A stretch of 64,000 bases of DNA from Melampsora larici-populina 98AG31 (taxonomy: Eukaryota > Basidiomycota > Pucciniomycetes > Pucciniales > Melampsoraceae). A program made the position numbers and the translations under genes. The notes beneath the pieces are model-generated. The model saw nothing but the letters and a program-made list of their open reading frames with translations. It was not told the DNA's origin and made no database searches. The DNA is taken from contig NW_006768771.1 in NCBI RefSeq assembly GCF_000204055.1, forward strand, positions 1,761,681 through 1,825,680, written 5' to 3'. Below, piece by piece: positions 15,884 to 28,175 of the stretch. Numbering within the stretch: the stretch's first letter is position 1; each line of letters begins with the position of its first letter.

Positions 15884-16793
15884 ATGGAAAACCAACCTAT
15901 CTTAATCACTTCACATACTTCATTTCATTCATCTCATCTACCAACTTATACAACTCATCAGAATCAAAAACGTCAAAGAAGTTCAAGTCCTATTGAAGAT
16001 CAAAGATACATCGTTAGTATCTTTTTCTCAGTTTGTTTGAATAGAATTCTAATCATTTGGTTTTGGTTTTGGTTTGCGTGGACAGAAACAACGTTCGGAT
16101 TCGAATTTCGTATCTCAACCTCCTACTCCTACACTTTTGGATGTATCAGATGAGATTCAAACTCGATCTTGGACTGGCACACCTTCAAATACTAGCCCTC
16201 GATTGACTTTTGAACCTTCATCAATATTTAATCAAACTCATCAGGATGTTCAGGTTGGTTATGAAAAACCAAAATCCTTGACTCAAACTTGTGAAACTTG
16301 AAGCTGATGAATAAAATAATTTTGTTTGTATTGACTGCTTGAACAGATGGAATGTGAAGATGATGCGCATTCGACTGATACGTTTAATATGAATGATTCA
16401 AATCCGATAGGATGGTCACCACGATCAGTTCACACCCTCAGAAGAGTCTCAACCCCAAGTGAAACTCCAATCCCCACGACCTTTACTTTACCCATCACTG
16501 CCACAACGATGCCTCATCCAAGACCCCAACCATTACATCGACCTCATCCAATGGCATATCAACAACACCTTGCACTGCTCTCTCAACCTAAACCGATCTC
16601 TCAAGACCCTTCTCAGATGTCTATCAGTCCTCCTCAAAGTCCTTCTAGACTTCAACCGTTTCCATCAGATTTGATTCTTCAACCTGCTGAAAGACCTCAG
16701 AGACCTAAGAATCCTATTAATTATATCTTAGGTCCTAAGAAAGGTTGTGAAGATTGTCGTAAGAAAGTTGCGGGTCATTATACACATCTTTAG
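15884..16793 (+). CDS. Unrecognised Pro/Ser/Thr-rich protein with a C-terminal CxxC block
   Basis: Exons: 15884-16012, 16086-16253 and 16347-16793, about 247 aa. Both introns are GT-AG and phase 0 (donors GTTAGT and GTTGGT). The N-terminal half is Ser/Thr/Gln-rich with KRQRSSSP, a possible nuclear signal. The middle is Pro/His-rich. The last 27 residues change character: NPINYILGPKKGCEDCRKK, then GHYTHL, with a CxxC pair and two His that could bind a metal. That block is the part most likely to be conserved. I do not recognise the family. Low complexity outside this block suggests a disordered regulatory protein (inference). Confidence 0.62.
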
Positions 16794-18358
16794 AATCGTC
16801 AGCTTGGTTTGATCATCTAAATCAATATAATCTAATCATATAATCCAATTCTATGGTTAATTTTGATATATTTAATAATTTCATTCAAATCATCTTTTTA
16901 AACTTATTGATCTAACTCTTTTTCGTTTACTTTATCTCTTGTTTTATTCTTGCTAAATTTATTCTATTTCTTTGCTTTTGCTTTTGTTATGGGTATCTGT
17001 TTTATTTTTGGGTAGGTTTTAAAAAAGGTAGGAAAGATGTGTGTGAAAGACCTTTTGCATGAATCATATGTGATGAAAATGATGATCTATATACATCTAA
17101 ATAATTAGGTTTCTCTATGTTTAGATCTTGAATTTGTCTTTTTCGAATCTTATCATCAAAGACTGTAAACTTATTAGAGTAGACAATCACCAACCACTTT
17201 CAGAAGAAGAAAAAAAAGACATATTTCATCGTTTGTCTCGAAACTCAGTTTTCATTTATCGTGGTGTCTTGATTTTTTTTCCATACTTATCTTATTAGGT
17301 TCTTTAAATGATGAAGGACTCTTTTCTTATACTTCTAATCAATTTGATCTTTTGCTTTAATAAAAAATGTTCTCTGTTCTAGTTTCTGTTCTTTGATAAG
17401 AATTTCTGTGAAGGTGTTTTTGGTCTGAATATTGTATGATGTAATTCCATAGGTGACTCTTTCAGTGATATATTTTTTGCTTTGCATAGATTAGATGGTA
17501 CAATGATATCTTGAAGATATAATGATGTAACCCAGCCTGAGGTTCATAGCATCCACTGTCATCTTCGTATACGGTGTGATCCCTTCGCAATCATTCAACT
17601 ATTCAACTCTCAGTGATCAAGTGAAGTTTTCTGGGCTTTGTCTCAATCAAAAGATCGAGGGATCTCTCAAGGCACACTTTCTTAGGCTTGTGACGCGTCA
17701 TATCTCAAGTCTCATAAGTTTACATTGTTCTACTTCTTACCCAATCTGAATCATTGATATGAGTTCTGCTCTGTATCTCTTTGCAATGACTCAATTCTTG
17801 AAGCTGTGGTATATCATATCCACACCGAAGCTTCTATTCGAGCTTGGATCTCAAATGAAGAAATTCTTAACAGTTTTCTAGTAGATCCGTCTTGCAAGTA
17901 TGATTGAAGAGAACCGACCACAATAAATGACGAGTGACTAAAACCAAAAAAAGCAAACCTGCTTATACCGAGGTTCCAAGAATTGGTGAAGAATAAGAGA
18001 TGATCCAAGATTCTTTAACTCACTAAAGGTCACTCTGAAAATGGTCATGAAATAATTCTTATTAACTATCATAACACTTTCGACATATTGAATTAAGAAA
18101 AAGAACAAAGATCATCTACATGATTTTTAGGTGTGATGAAGACGCTCTTGGTTTTAGGTCAAAGGTGATTCTGAATCTGATGATTAAAGATGTAATAGTA
18201 TGAAATAAGTACAAAGGAAACATTCACAATTCAAAAATAGGTGGTTTTCATTCTTGAAATGGGTCCACAAATCATCATCCTCATCATCTCTTTGTCAAAT
18301 GGCCAATCCATCCGTTTCTTTTTTGATACGTCTCTCATCGAGGCTATCATATTAAAGT
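16794..18358. other. Intergenic region
   Basis: Long T-rich sequence downstream of two convergent genes. No gene, RNA or repeat that I can support. Confidence 0.45.
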
Positions 18359-19423
18359 TTAATGGGGTGGTATTCTAGAATTCCTTGATCCAACATCGAA
18401 ATTGAAGGGTGATAAGGCTTCAGGAAATTCAAGTAAAGGGGGATGAAGACTTGAAGGTCGCGCCGCCAAATGAGATGGATTCTGCGCCAATTTCGTAGCT
18501 GGAGGATTTGAGTTCGGGGCAGGTATTGATTGAGTTACATGAACTAAAGGTGGAAGAAGTGTTGGGGCTGTTGGATTCAAATGAGACGAAGCTGGGGCTA
18601 GTTTTGCCGCTGGAGGATGTAAGTTTAGGGAAGGCATTGCCCCAGGTGCGTGAACTAGAGATGGATGCAGTGTGGATGGCGCAGGATTCAAATGAGATGG
18701 ATCTAGGTCCAAATTCGCAGCTGCAGGATTTTCGTGTGAGGGAGGTAATGCTTCAGGTACGTAAATCAGAGGTGGAAGATTTGGATTTAGATGAGATGAA
18801 TCTGGTGGCAATTTCGCAGGTGGTGGTGCTGAAGGGGAACGAGGAAGAGCCGGTATTTTCGAGAGAGGAGGCTGTGTAAACCATGAGGAGCGAGCTCTCC
18901 TTGCATATATCGGTTCTGATGCCTCCGACCTCAATGGTTTGTCACTCTCTTCAGTCACTGGTCTTGAGCTTGCAAAATAGAAATCGGCATTAGAATCTGG
19001 ATCTGATGTACTTATAGGTGCATCCTTTTGACGGATCAATCGTTGTTGGCCCGTGAAAGTGCTATCTCTCAGTCTTGCAAAACTGGTATTGGACACCGGA
19101 GCCTCTTCAACAGCCTTAGCGTTATCTACTGTGACCACTGGAAGCTTCTCTGAGAAATCCTCCTGTGGTGTGATTTGCCATGTAGCGCGCCGTAAGATCT
19201 CTTTATCTTTCCTCTTTCTCCTCTTTGACATACAGATCAAGATCACAAGACTGATAACAAATAAGGAGAAGAGGATTGATAATCCGATGGCTATGGATAC
19301 GATGCGTTGAGAATCAGTTTCATCTACTATACTTGGCTTCAGTGGTTCAGTGCCGGCTACCGTCTTCACAGCATCAGGAGGAAAGAATCGTAGACCATTA
19401 TCTGGAAGATCGGTTCGTTGGGT
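18359..19423 (-). CDS. Single-span membrane protein with four proline-rich tail repeats (5' end unresolved)
   Basis: The coding exon runs 19423-18359, about 354 aa. Upstream the frame stays open to 19666, but a CTAAC branch site and AG at 19425-19424 argue that this part is intron, so the first exon or exons are missing. After a short polar segment comes a membrane helix (IVSIAIGLSILFSLFVISLV), then SKRRKRKDKE, predicting a cytoplasmic tail. The tail ends in four degenerate repeats of about 32-38 residues, built on AKL(x)nPSHLNP(x)nLPPLVHVPEA. The repeats are also visible as DNA repeats at about 18420-18850. The layout resembles a membrane sensor or scaffold, but I recognise no family. The plus-strand open frame at 18508-18879 is a shadow of these repeats. 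Confidence 0.6.
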   Translation of the reverse strand, partial: TQRTDLPDNGLRFFPPDAVKTVAGTEPLKPSIVDETDSQRIVSIAIGLSILFSLFVISLVILICMSKRRKRKDKEILRRATWQITPQEDFSEKLPVVTVDNAKAVEEAPVSNTSFARLRDSTFTGQQRLIRQKDAPISTSDPDSNADFYFASSRPVTEESDKPLRSEASEPIYARRARSSWFTQPPLSKIPALPRSPSAPPPAKLPPDSSHLNPNLPPLIYVPEALPPSHENPAAANLDLDPSHLNPAPSTLHPSLVHAPGAMPSLNLHPPAAKLAPASSHLNPTAPTLLPPLVHVTQSIPAPNSNPPATKLAQNPSHLAARPSSLHPPLLEFPEALSPFNFDVGSRNSRIPPH

Positions 19424-19666
19424 CTGTGCAAAGCTTTTGTTAGCTTTGATTAAGAGGTAAATGAGTAAGTTGGTCGTCCGGTTGTGAGAGCAATAAGTGG
19501 TAATCTTTTGAAAGATGAGGAAAGATATAGCTTGGTGTGAAGTTTTTTGACAAGACCATTTGAGAAAATGGCCTTTTTTAGGTATGTGAACCAGCTGAGT
19601 TGACTGATGCGGTGGAAATAGAGAGCCCATGTAAAATTTCGAAGAGAGATAAGTTGCTCGCATCAT

Positions 19667-20929
19667 TCCGTTCCTTCTGTCTGTGTGGAACTGGGTGAAG
19701 AATATCGACCGTTCAATACGCTACTATTTGAAAAGTGAGTGAACTGGGTTTATCAGCTCAAATTGCTTTATGATATCAGAAGTGGTGCACTCCAACTAAA
19801 ATGCCCTACCTGTCTTAAATTTGCGGAACCTGCTCGAGGCCGATTGCGATGGTGATCAGATTTATTTTGGAAATTCATCAACAATTCGTCCATGGATATG
19901 ATGACAGACCGTACAGAGAGAAATCATTGAACCAATTACCGACGAGCGTGAGGTAAAAAACAATATTGTGAAGCACCAAAGCAGGGCGAAGTGGGGTCTG
20001 CTATCACTCATTTGAGTATGAGGGTATCGACCAACAAGTCCTTCGATCACGAATGTGATATACCTCGGGTACCATGAGGGCCAACCTGAACTTCGCAACA
20101 GAGTAAGATCATAGTATCATGAACCGTCAAAAAATGAGGTCATCACAAGCAACGATCCTTGAGATTGGAGTTGGAGATACTTCATTACATTGGTGGAAAC
20201 ATAATGGTTGTATGGGATAATAAGACTTGACAACAGCCTGAAGATTGAAATTTCATAGAGCATTGATGTGTGATAACGATCTCCCGGTATCAAGCCATTT
20301 TTTTCCCTCAAGTGAAAGAGTCAAGAAGCCCTCCTTTGGAAGGCTCTGTCACTTGCACACACAATGGAGACAAACGCCAGGCCAGGATGCATAGGAATCA
20401 AGGAATCAGGTGACTTGTCTTTGCGATCCATATTTTGAGTATCGTCTCTCACAAGAATTTTTCACACGAGAAAATTGCAAGTTCCACCATAGAATCTGGG
20501 TCATAATTTAAGCTTGCCAATCTTTAATAGGTCAATTGAGATATATGATATCACGGTTTGGTTTGCTAGACGGGCAAGGTCAAGTTGCAGCACCGGCCGT
20601 CAAATCCACACAGCTTGCCGGAAGTTCCGCGTCAGTTGTCTCAAGTATGGCGGTGCGATGAGTAAGACGGTGAACTTGCTTCTGGTCGAATATCGAGATA
20701 GGGCGCAGAGTGGAGCGGAGTGGACAGTCACATTTCTTTGCAAAATAAGAACGAGGCTCGGAGTCGGGTGAAATGAACTCGCGAGTATCAGATCCCCGTC
20801 GGAGTGAAACATTTTGATACCCGGGTCCCGATGCCCGAGCAAAGTTTCAGATTTCATAAAACCATCACCTCGTGTGGCTTGAATGTCAATTCCCTTCATC
20901 CTCATCATATCTGTCCACCTGCCCTAGGG
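19667..20929. other. Intergenic region
   Basis: It should contain the missing 5' exons of the minus-strand membrane protein and the promoter of the oxidoreductase gene. A GC-rich patch at 20690-20780 contains CGGAG/CGCAG repeats. No gene supported. Confidence 0.45.
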
Positions 20930-23036
20930 ATGGATGAGGTCGATTGTTTGTCAGCCAGGCTTGAATTACCATGTGGGCTTGTTTTGCCCAACCGGTTAGT
21001 CAAGGTAAGAGGCCCATCATCAGTATATTCTTTTGAGCAATCAGTTGACTTTCTATCGTACCATTTATTCAGGCAGCAATGGAGCCATGCCTTGCTAAAA
21101 GCAGGAAACCAAGCGAGAATCACTTCAACTTGTATTCAGAATGGTCTGATGGGGGGTTTGGATTGATAATCACCGGTGCGTCCCACTTGCGAATTCATAC
21201 TTGTTGATCAAATCTTGAAAATGCTGACATCAATCCACCATGCCCTACGCTCAGAAAACATTCAAGTAGCAGAGCATTACATAGGCTCGCCCCATGACAT
21301 AGTTATGCTACCTTCGGATTTGGATAGAGTTCCTGAAAGCTGGACCACCTGGGCCAAATCATGTCGCACGCCTACACTCGTCCAACTTTGTCATGCAGGA
21401 CTTCAGTCGTCTCGAGGGTGTGGTCGGTACGTTTGGGAGCCCTCGATCTCCCCTACTTCGATGAGAATATCGATGGGAGACTCTTTACTTGCAAGAGCTC
21501 TTTCTATTTTACTGTTCAACACTTCACGGATGATGGATAAAAATGATATCAAAAGGGTGGTGCAACAGTTCGCGGACGGGGCTTTATTGGCACATCGCAG
21601 TGGGTTTCTGGGGTTTGTCAATGTTGTTTTTTTGTGGAAGGGTTTGGGGATGTCAACAAAATGTATCTCGAATCATACTAAATCTCACATCATTGTGACA
21701 GTGTGCAGCTGCATTGTAGGTGAGCGGACCTGGACAATTTTGACGAAGACAAATATCAGAAGATTCTGAAGGACTCTCCACGTAGCCATGGCTATCTCTT
21801 AGCTCAATTTTTAAGCCCGAGGGTTTGTGTACTTCATCTTTGAATGATGAAGCTCCATCAAATTTGACCTGAATCTCCCATACTTTTTCATGGTAGACCA
21901 ACAAGCGCAGCGATGAATACGGCAACAGCTCCTTTAACCGCCTGAGACTTCTCTTTGAGATCATCGATGCCATTCGAGCTTCTCTTCCTGCTTCATTTTG
22001 TCTTTCTGTTAAGCTCAACTCGGCCGACTTTGTGGTACGCCTTTTCAGCGAGGACTTGAGGATATTATACTAAGTGCTCAACCTGATCTGAAAATGATGT
22101 CGCTTTATATCTCATAGACTGGGGGGTTAACTGAAGCTGATGCTCTTGTAAGAATAATCTAGATTACCTACGGCCTGATTTAACCCTACCTAAGACCAAC
22201 TTCCTTTTCTTGGTAGCAAAATGTTGAGTGGATCGTTCAGCATGGAGGTGTTGACCTGATCGAGATATCCGGGGGAACGTACGAAAATGTAGGTACGTAT
22301 CTTTTAGGTAGCTGGTACATCTGATTCAAGTTTTGTATCGATGGTCACAACATTGGTTCGTCTTGGATCACAGTCTTTAGCGATGGGGAAATGCCATCAG
22401 ACGAGGGGGCCAGACCCAAAAATGATGATGGGCATAGAGAAGGACTTGGTTTGAAGATTCGACCCCGAGAGGCTTTTTTTGCCAACTTTGCTGCCCGGGC
22501 ACGAGCGCGCGTCCAAGAGATTTGTCCAAAGAGCACACCTTTGATTCTCTTGACAGGAGGTTTTCGGACACGCATTGGAATGGCCGCGGCAATTGATGCG
22601 GGTCATACTGATTTGATTGGGATTGGTCGGCCAGCTTGCCTGAACCCTCATATAGCTTCTCGTATACTAGATCCAAATACGCCCGAACCCATCTGTCCAA
22701 GAGTCAAGATTCGAGGGATTGGTCTCTGGCAAACCATAATACCCATCAATCTCGTGGGGGCTGGTTTCAGTACTGTATGGTGAGTCATTTTGGGGCCAAT
22801 CTTCATGCCAATGTTCTACGTCTCGATCATGATTCATATCTCCATTTTCTTGGATCAAACCTAGGCACGCGTGGCAACTACAAAGGATTTCAAAAGGCAA
22901 AAAGGTTGATTTACAGTGCAGTGCATTGGCAGCTCTCAGGGCTCTGGGGCCGTCCAAATCTTCTCATATTTCGCTCATTCTATACGCCACCATAATTATC
23001 GGCCTTCTCACATCTTTGCAAAAGTTGATCCAGTGA
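20930..23036 (+). CDS. Old Yellow Enzyme-type NADH:flavin oxidoreductase with a C-terminal membrane anchor
   Basis: An FMN-dependent ene-reductase-family TIM barrel. Ten exons: 20930-21004, 21073-21175, 21255-21612, 21702-21719, 21786-21822, 21897-22034, 22118-22147, 22217-22292, 22374-22779 and 22865-23036, about 470 aa with all phases closing. Motifs in order: LVLPNRLVKAAMEP, FGLIIT, VQLCHAGLQSSRG, GVQLHCSHGYLLAQFLSPR (the active-site His-x-x-His pair), TNKRSDEYGNS, VDLIEISGGTYE, TGGFRT and LIGIGRP. These support the family firmly; the natural substrate cannot be inferred. After the barrel the protein ends in a hydrophobic helix (ISLILYATIIIGLL) and a short tail, which suggests a tail-anchored enzyme. 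Exon 4 is only 18 nt long. Confidence 0.9.
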
Positions 23037-24003
23037 TATTGAGAAAAACCAGAGAAACCACTTGTCAACTTATCTATGAGTACCCTTACAATTCAGCCAC
23101 CTTTGGTTCATGTTACTTGACATCCTTTGATATATACCTGACCTGAGGAAAGGAATGCATTTATCTTTTGTAGAGATGTCCAACAGAGAATCTGACACCT
23201 ACATTTCTTCCACTGGTTTGGTTTTTGTCAATTAAAGATGTCCTTGTTAACATGGCAGTCAAGATGGATACACTGAAGACTAAGTCAAAGGGCAAGATCT
23301 TAGTGGAACACCACTCTGCTTGACACATATTTTGCTTATGGCATTTGGTCACTTCCATTCCTGATTTATGAACTTTGAGGAACAAGAGTTGTGATCAGAG
23401 TCCCCGGTCATATTCCAGATCAGGTTTTGTGGGAGGTAGTAGATGTGCCTATTCACTTGCCAAACCTCTGAAGGGATTTGGTTGCAATCTTCACCCATCT
23501 TGCTAATAACACTGAGCTATTGAGCTATTTAGATCAAAGAACATGAGTACATTGGGTGTCAAATTCTTGTAGGATTGAGGGATCTTCCTTGCAAAGGTGG
23601 CTGAATAGGAGGTATACAAATATTGAAAATTTTTAAGGACCTATGGTTATAACTTATGGATAATGTGTTGATCAACTAGTTAAATGAGATGTGTCAGGAT
23701 TGCTTTTCTGGTTGAAGTTAGTGTTAGAGTGTAAGTGACTGAAGGAAAGGAAAATTAAAATTTTGTTCAAATTTGGTGACCATTTAGATCACAGATAAAA
23801 ATGTAAAAATGATATCAACTTCAGAAATACCCCCTTCAACTCATTCCAAGCTGTGATCTTCTGTTAGAATTATCTTGATTTCAATACTTGTAGTGTGCCT
23901 TGAAAGTGGTTGTATATTCATTTGAAATACTGTGTTACTCATTTATTTCATTTTCTTTTATTCAACACTAGATATTAGGCGGCCAGCCGCCACACTGTAA
24001 TAG

Positions 24004-24455
24004 CATCATATTGCTGCATGTGTAATTTGTTGGCCCCATATCTTGATACTTCACTCATAACTTGGTGTGTGTGTTAGTAATTCCAACCATTATACTAATC
24101 AATAAAGCACAATTTTATGGTTTATCCTGCAGCTGTTGTTTATTTATCTTGGCATGGTCATTGACTACTGCTATATCTGGAATTTTATCCTGTATGACTC
24201 ACTTCTACCACACAATGTATCAATCATCATATTGATGCATGTGTAAATCATTGGCCCCATATGTTGATACTTCACTCATAACTTGGTGTGTATGTTGGTA
24301 CTTCCAACAATTATACTAATCAATAAACCACAATTTTATGGTTTATCTTGCAGCTGTTGTTTGTTTATCTTGGCATGGTCATTTACTACCGCTATGTATA
24401 TCTGGAATTTTATCCTGTATGACTCACTTCTACCAGTGCCACACAATGTAGCAAT
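24004..24455. repeat. Direct tandem duplication, about 221 bp period
   Basis: Unit 1 (24004-24224) and unit 2 (from 24225) both begin CATCATATTG and share GATACTTCACTCATAACTTG, then TATACTAATCAATAAA, then TATGACTCACTTCTACCA. Differences are scattered substitutions and two small insertions in unit 2, so this is a moderately old duplication. Confidence 0.8.
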
Positions 24456-25513
24456 ACCCTTAAGATTGACTTTCAATTGAAGATCATCTATGCAGCATCT
24501 CTGTCTTTGACCAGCTTCTGTAGGAAGATCAACACACGAGCAACAAAGATCAAAGTTTGTACATACATTTCCTGAAAGTGTCAAGACATGTCAGGATTGA
24601 ATTGACTTTGGGGTTCTTGTTGTCAGAAAAGTTTCTTGCCCATCTCATTTTCAAAGATTGTAAAGCTAATTTCCAACATGAAATAAAAACTGTAAAATTG
24701 AACTGCTCAGCATCAGCTCAACTCTGTGCTACCTCCCACCTGTCCCCCCTGACTTTCTCATGTGCACCCAAATTGAAGGGAGTGGGGGGGATTGGCTTGG
24801 CTACCAAATCCTGCTCCTGCAATTCCCTGCGGAAAATATGGTTCAAAATTAATTGGGGGCAGGAGCCAGGGACTTCACAGATTTGGGGAGCCGGGGAGAC
24901 CCCTAGGCTTGATCAAATATTGGACAGGTCCAACCGTTTAGTAGGTTTGATTATTTACATGGGAAGGAGAGGTGCCATTAGCCTTTTGAGAAGGATTGTG
25001 TACACCTTGTCTGTTGGACTTCTTCTGATAGTGTATCCAGAATCACAACACCTTCAAGTATCCACTATATTGATATCAGTTATTGTGAAGGGAAGAAGAT
25101 AGCTGGTGCAAATTCAAACTTTCTCTGTGGTCAAATTGCATGTCTGTGGGTCAAGAATCTGCATATGGCTCTTGATTCAGATTTGATTTACCTGAGATTA
25201 CAGATCAGTCAATTAGTTGTTTGCTTACTCTGATTTATGGCTAAGGACTGAATATTCATAAGTCATGTCATTTGGCATAAACTTGATTGAAATTGACATT
25301 GAGTCTGAAGTCAAATTTGATACAGTCAAACCCACGCAAATGCAGACCCACACAGATGCATAATACACCAAATTACATAAGGCCTGGTATGGACTAAAAT
25401 TCCAATTATTGCATAATTGAATAATACAAATACAGATGTTGGTGGCTGTGATGTATAGTGCCATGGGCTGGCCCTGGGCTTCAGGGGATCTGAAAGCCAA
25501 AATCATGATTGGA

Positions 25514-25603
25514 GCAGTTGTATGTTACACCCATTCTATCATTGCAGTTGTAATTTACACCCATTCTATCATTGCAGTTGTAATTTATGTCCATTCTATC
25601 ATT
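25514..25603. repeat. Minisatellite: three copies of a 30-bp unit
   Basis: The unit starts GCAGTTGTAATTTACACC and ends CATTCTATCATT, in three head-to-tail copies at 25514, 25544 and 25574 with a few substitutions. The period is a multiple of three and gives a repeated peptide in one frame, but I see no other sign of coding. Confidence 0.85.
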
Positions 25604-26982
25604 CCTCAACTCAATCAAGCGTGGCCATTACCTGTTCATAATGCATAACTTTGGGCACCATGACTATAATTTTTTCAAGTGAGTTCATTGTACATAATGC
25701 ATAATTGTATACATTATGGTCATAACACATAGATTTATGCATTATCACAAAACCCCTCAAAATGAATAGTTGATCAAAATGCATAGAAAAAACTGTCTCC
25801 CCAATTCATGCATTGGCACAGGTTTGACTATAGAAGTGGAACCATAAAGCAAGGTATTCTTGTTTCATCATACTTCAAAACAGGATGAATCATCAAAAGA
25901 CCAAAGTGTTTGTTGAAACATATGACAAATATCCTCAATCAAGTTATGTCCAAGGCTTCATCTGGAATAACTGCAAGATGTTTAGTTATATTTCTTTGAT
26001 ATAATGTTTTTGGGCTTGAATATTAAGAAACAAAAGACAGAAAAAAATACACCTGCAACATATAAAACAAACTGGCATGTCTATTCAGGATCAATATATG
26101 CTAAGAGTTTTGAAGATAGGTTGCAGCCAACTCTTTTTTGAAGTGATGAGTTCTGGTAGGTCTGCTATCTGATTATTCAATTGAACTAAACAAATAATTT
26201 GAATCTTTGAAGGTGTAAGATCATGTCATAGATGAAGACAATTATTAGATAGTGATTGGGTTTTCCAAATCAAAATGTGGTTAATCTGACACATTATAAA
26301 GGACATCTGATGGGTTTGGGTTTTAGTTTCATCAGCATCTGCTTGAATACTCATTGTTTATTGTTGTTCTTGAGACACACATATTTTTTTTGATTTGATT
26401 ATTTGAAACTTTCTGTGCCCAAGACCACTCTACTAAACTTGAAGAAAACCAATGAGGTCAACTTGATTCATAGATCAAGTTGAATTCTGATTTCAAAAAT
26501 AGGAAAGGTCCCAAATAAATATTGGAATCAAAACCAATGTGGATTAGCCTTGGTCCACTTTTCTTCAAGATGGTTGTTGTTGTGAATTTTTAGTGATGAT
26601 ATGCGTAAGTAGATTTGGTTTGGCCTATTGTAGTTTTTTCTGATCAATTGACAATCAACTTGAATATTTAAAAACAATCTAGTCTAGCTTCAAATTACTA
26701 TAATTCTGAAGCAATTTACAGCCCTCATACTTCAACATTGATTCAATGAGGTTATTACTATGCATGTTCTACAACTGGCTTGGATGTACAGTTGATCCTC
26801 TTTGCAGGGAAGTCAAGGAGGTTTGACCTTGGGTCAAGTGATTAAGACCATGATCACCAAATTCTTTCCTTGAGTTCTCTACTCACTTGGTACTAAAGTT
26901 TCTAGATGGAAAGAAGTCTTGAGATTCCTAAGAATCATACTCTGACTAGAATGCTGAAATCACGCGTATAGTAAAGAAAGAT

Positions 26983-27802
26983 AACCTGAGGGCACAAGTA
27001 TCGGTTTTAGACTATAGCAGAACAGCTAATCTACGATGATATCAAGGCATTAACCTGAGGGCACAGGTATTGGTGTTAGACTATAGCGGAACAGCTCATC
27101 TACGAAAATATCAAGACACTAACCTGCGAGCTCAAATGGGATGGTGAAGAGCACGCATAAGGATTTATTAGGATAAATGAAACTGAACAATTTGATTTGA
27201 TTCTTTTCCGACAACTTACCTGAGGGCACAGGTATCGGTGTTAGACTATAGAGGAACAGCTAATATACAACAATATCAAGACACTAACCTAACAAATCAC
27301 AAGATAAACAAACATAGAGAAAGATTAATAAAGATCAGAGAAAAGATAGGAAGAATCATTTATCTACCTGCGAGCTCAAATGGGATCGTGAAGAGAACAC
27401 GTAAGAATTTATTAGGATAAATTAAACTGAACAATTTGATTCTAAGATGATAGTTGAGATGTTAGTAAAAGATTAGGAATGATCTTTATTGAAGAAAGAA
27501 TGAAAGAAAACTGAAAATGTTTGAGATGATTCAAACACGCCTATTGCTATTATATGGTCTGATAAAGTGGTACACGGTGTGAGAAGACTTATAGTCTCTA
27601 GTCTTAGTGAGATAGAAAAGCTGACCTATTATAAGGTATAGCAGATAAAGATAATAAGTAAAGATGAGTGGTTTGCTCAACTGATCTAAGGAAAAGATTA
27701 AGAAGGTTCTGTTTCCAAAGATGATTAATTACCTGATAAAGTGGTACACGTCGTGAGAAGACTTATAGTCTCTAGTCTTAGTGAGATAGAAAAGCTGACC
27801 TA
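26983..27802. repeat. Cluster of three interleaved tandem repeat families
   Basis: A 69-bp unit (AACCTGAGGGCACAGGTATC...) lies at 26983, 27052 and 27216. A second unit of about 80 bp (ACCTGCGAGCTCAAATGGGA...) lies at 27122 and 27366. A third of about 70 bp (CTGATAAAGTGGTACACG...) lies at 27559 and 27733. Read on the minus strand, unit boundaries fall at CAG|GT. They may be remnants of a retroelement terminal repeat or an expanded intron cluster; no coding frame supports either. Confidence 0.7.
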
Positions 27803-28175
27803 CAACATCAACATATACTTATATAGGTATTATATTTAGTATTAGGGTGGTTCAAGAAGAGAAACACAAACAACGTGGTTGCCGAGTTGTGATCAGCGTT
27901 TTTAGGGTTTCTCAATCCTTAAAAAGCCTGATCACAAAATGACAAACACTCTAAATTTATGTTTTATGGCTTTGTAAATTCAGGAACACCGTTGCAACAA
28001 GTGTTTTTTTGGCTTCTTTTTCTTGTTCTTTTTTTTTGTTTTTGTACAGATTCTTTGTTACAGTCGAACCCCTCTTATGGGATACCCGTATATTGGCATA
28101 ACCCGCCAAATTGCATACATTTTCATCTGGACGAGCAAGGTCAGGGCCAAATTATGCCTTCACCGTGTAACCAGT

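Larger units (their letters stand above)
23037..26982. other. Long non-coding, repeat-containing region
   Basis: No gene supported on either strand. It holds the tandem duplication at 24004 and the minisatellite at 25514, listed separately. The remainder is AT-rich unique-looking sequence. Confidence 0.45.

Noticed and set aside
18508..18879. Plus-strand open frame of 123 codons
   Set aside because: Exact shadow of the proline-rich repeats of the minus-strand membrane protein.
25514..25603. CRISPR-like array
   Set aside because: The 30-bp units abut with no spacers and the genome is eukaryotic; it is a minisatellite.
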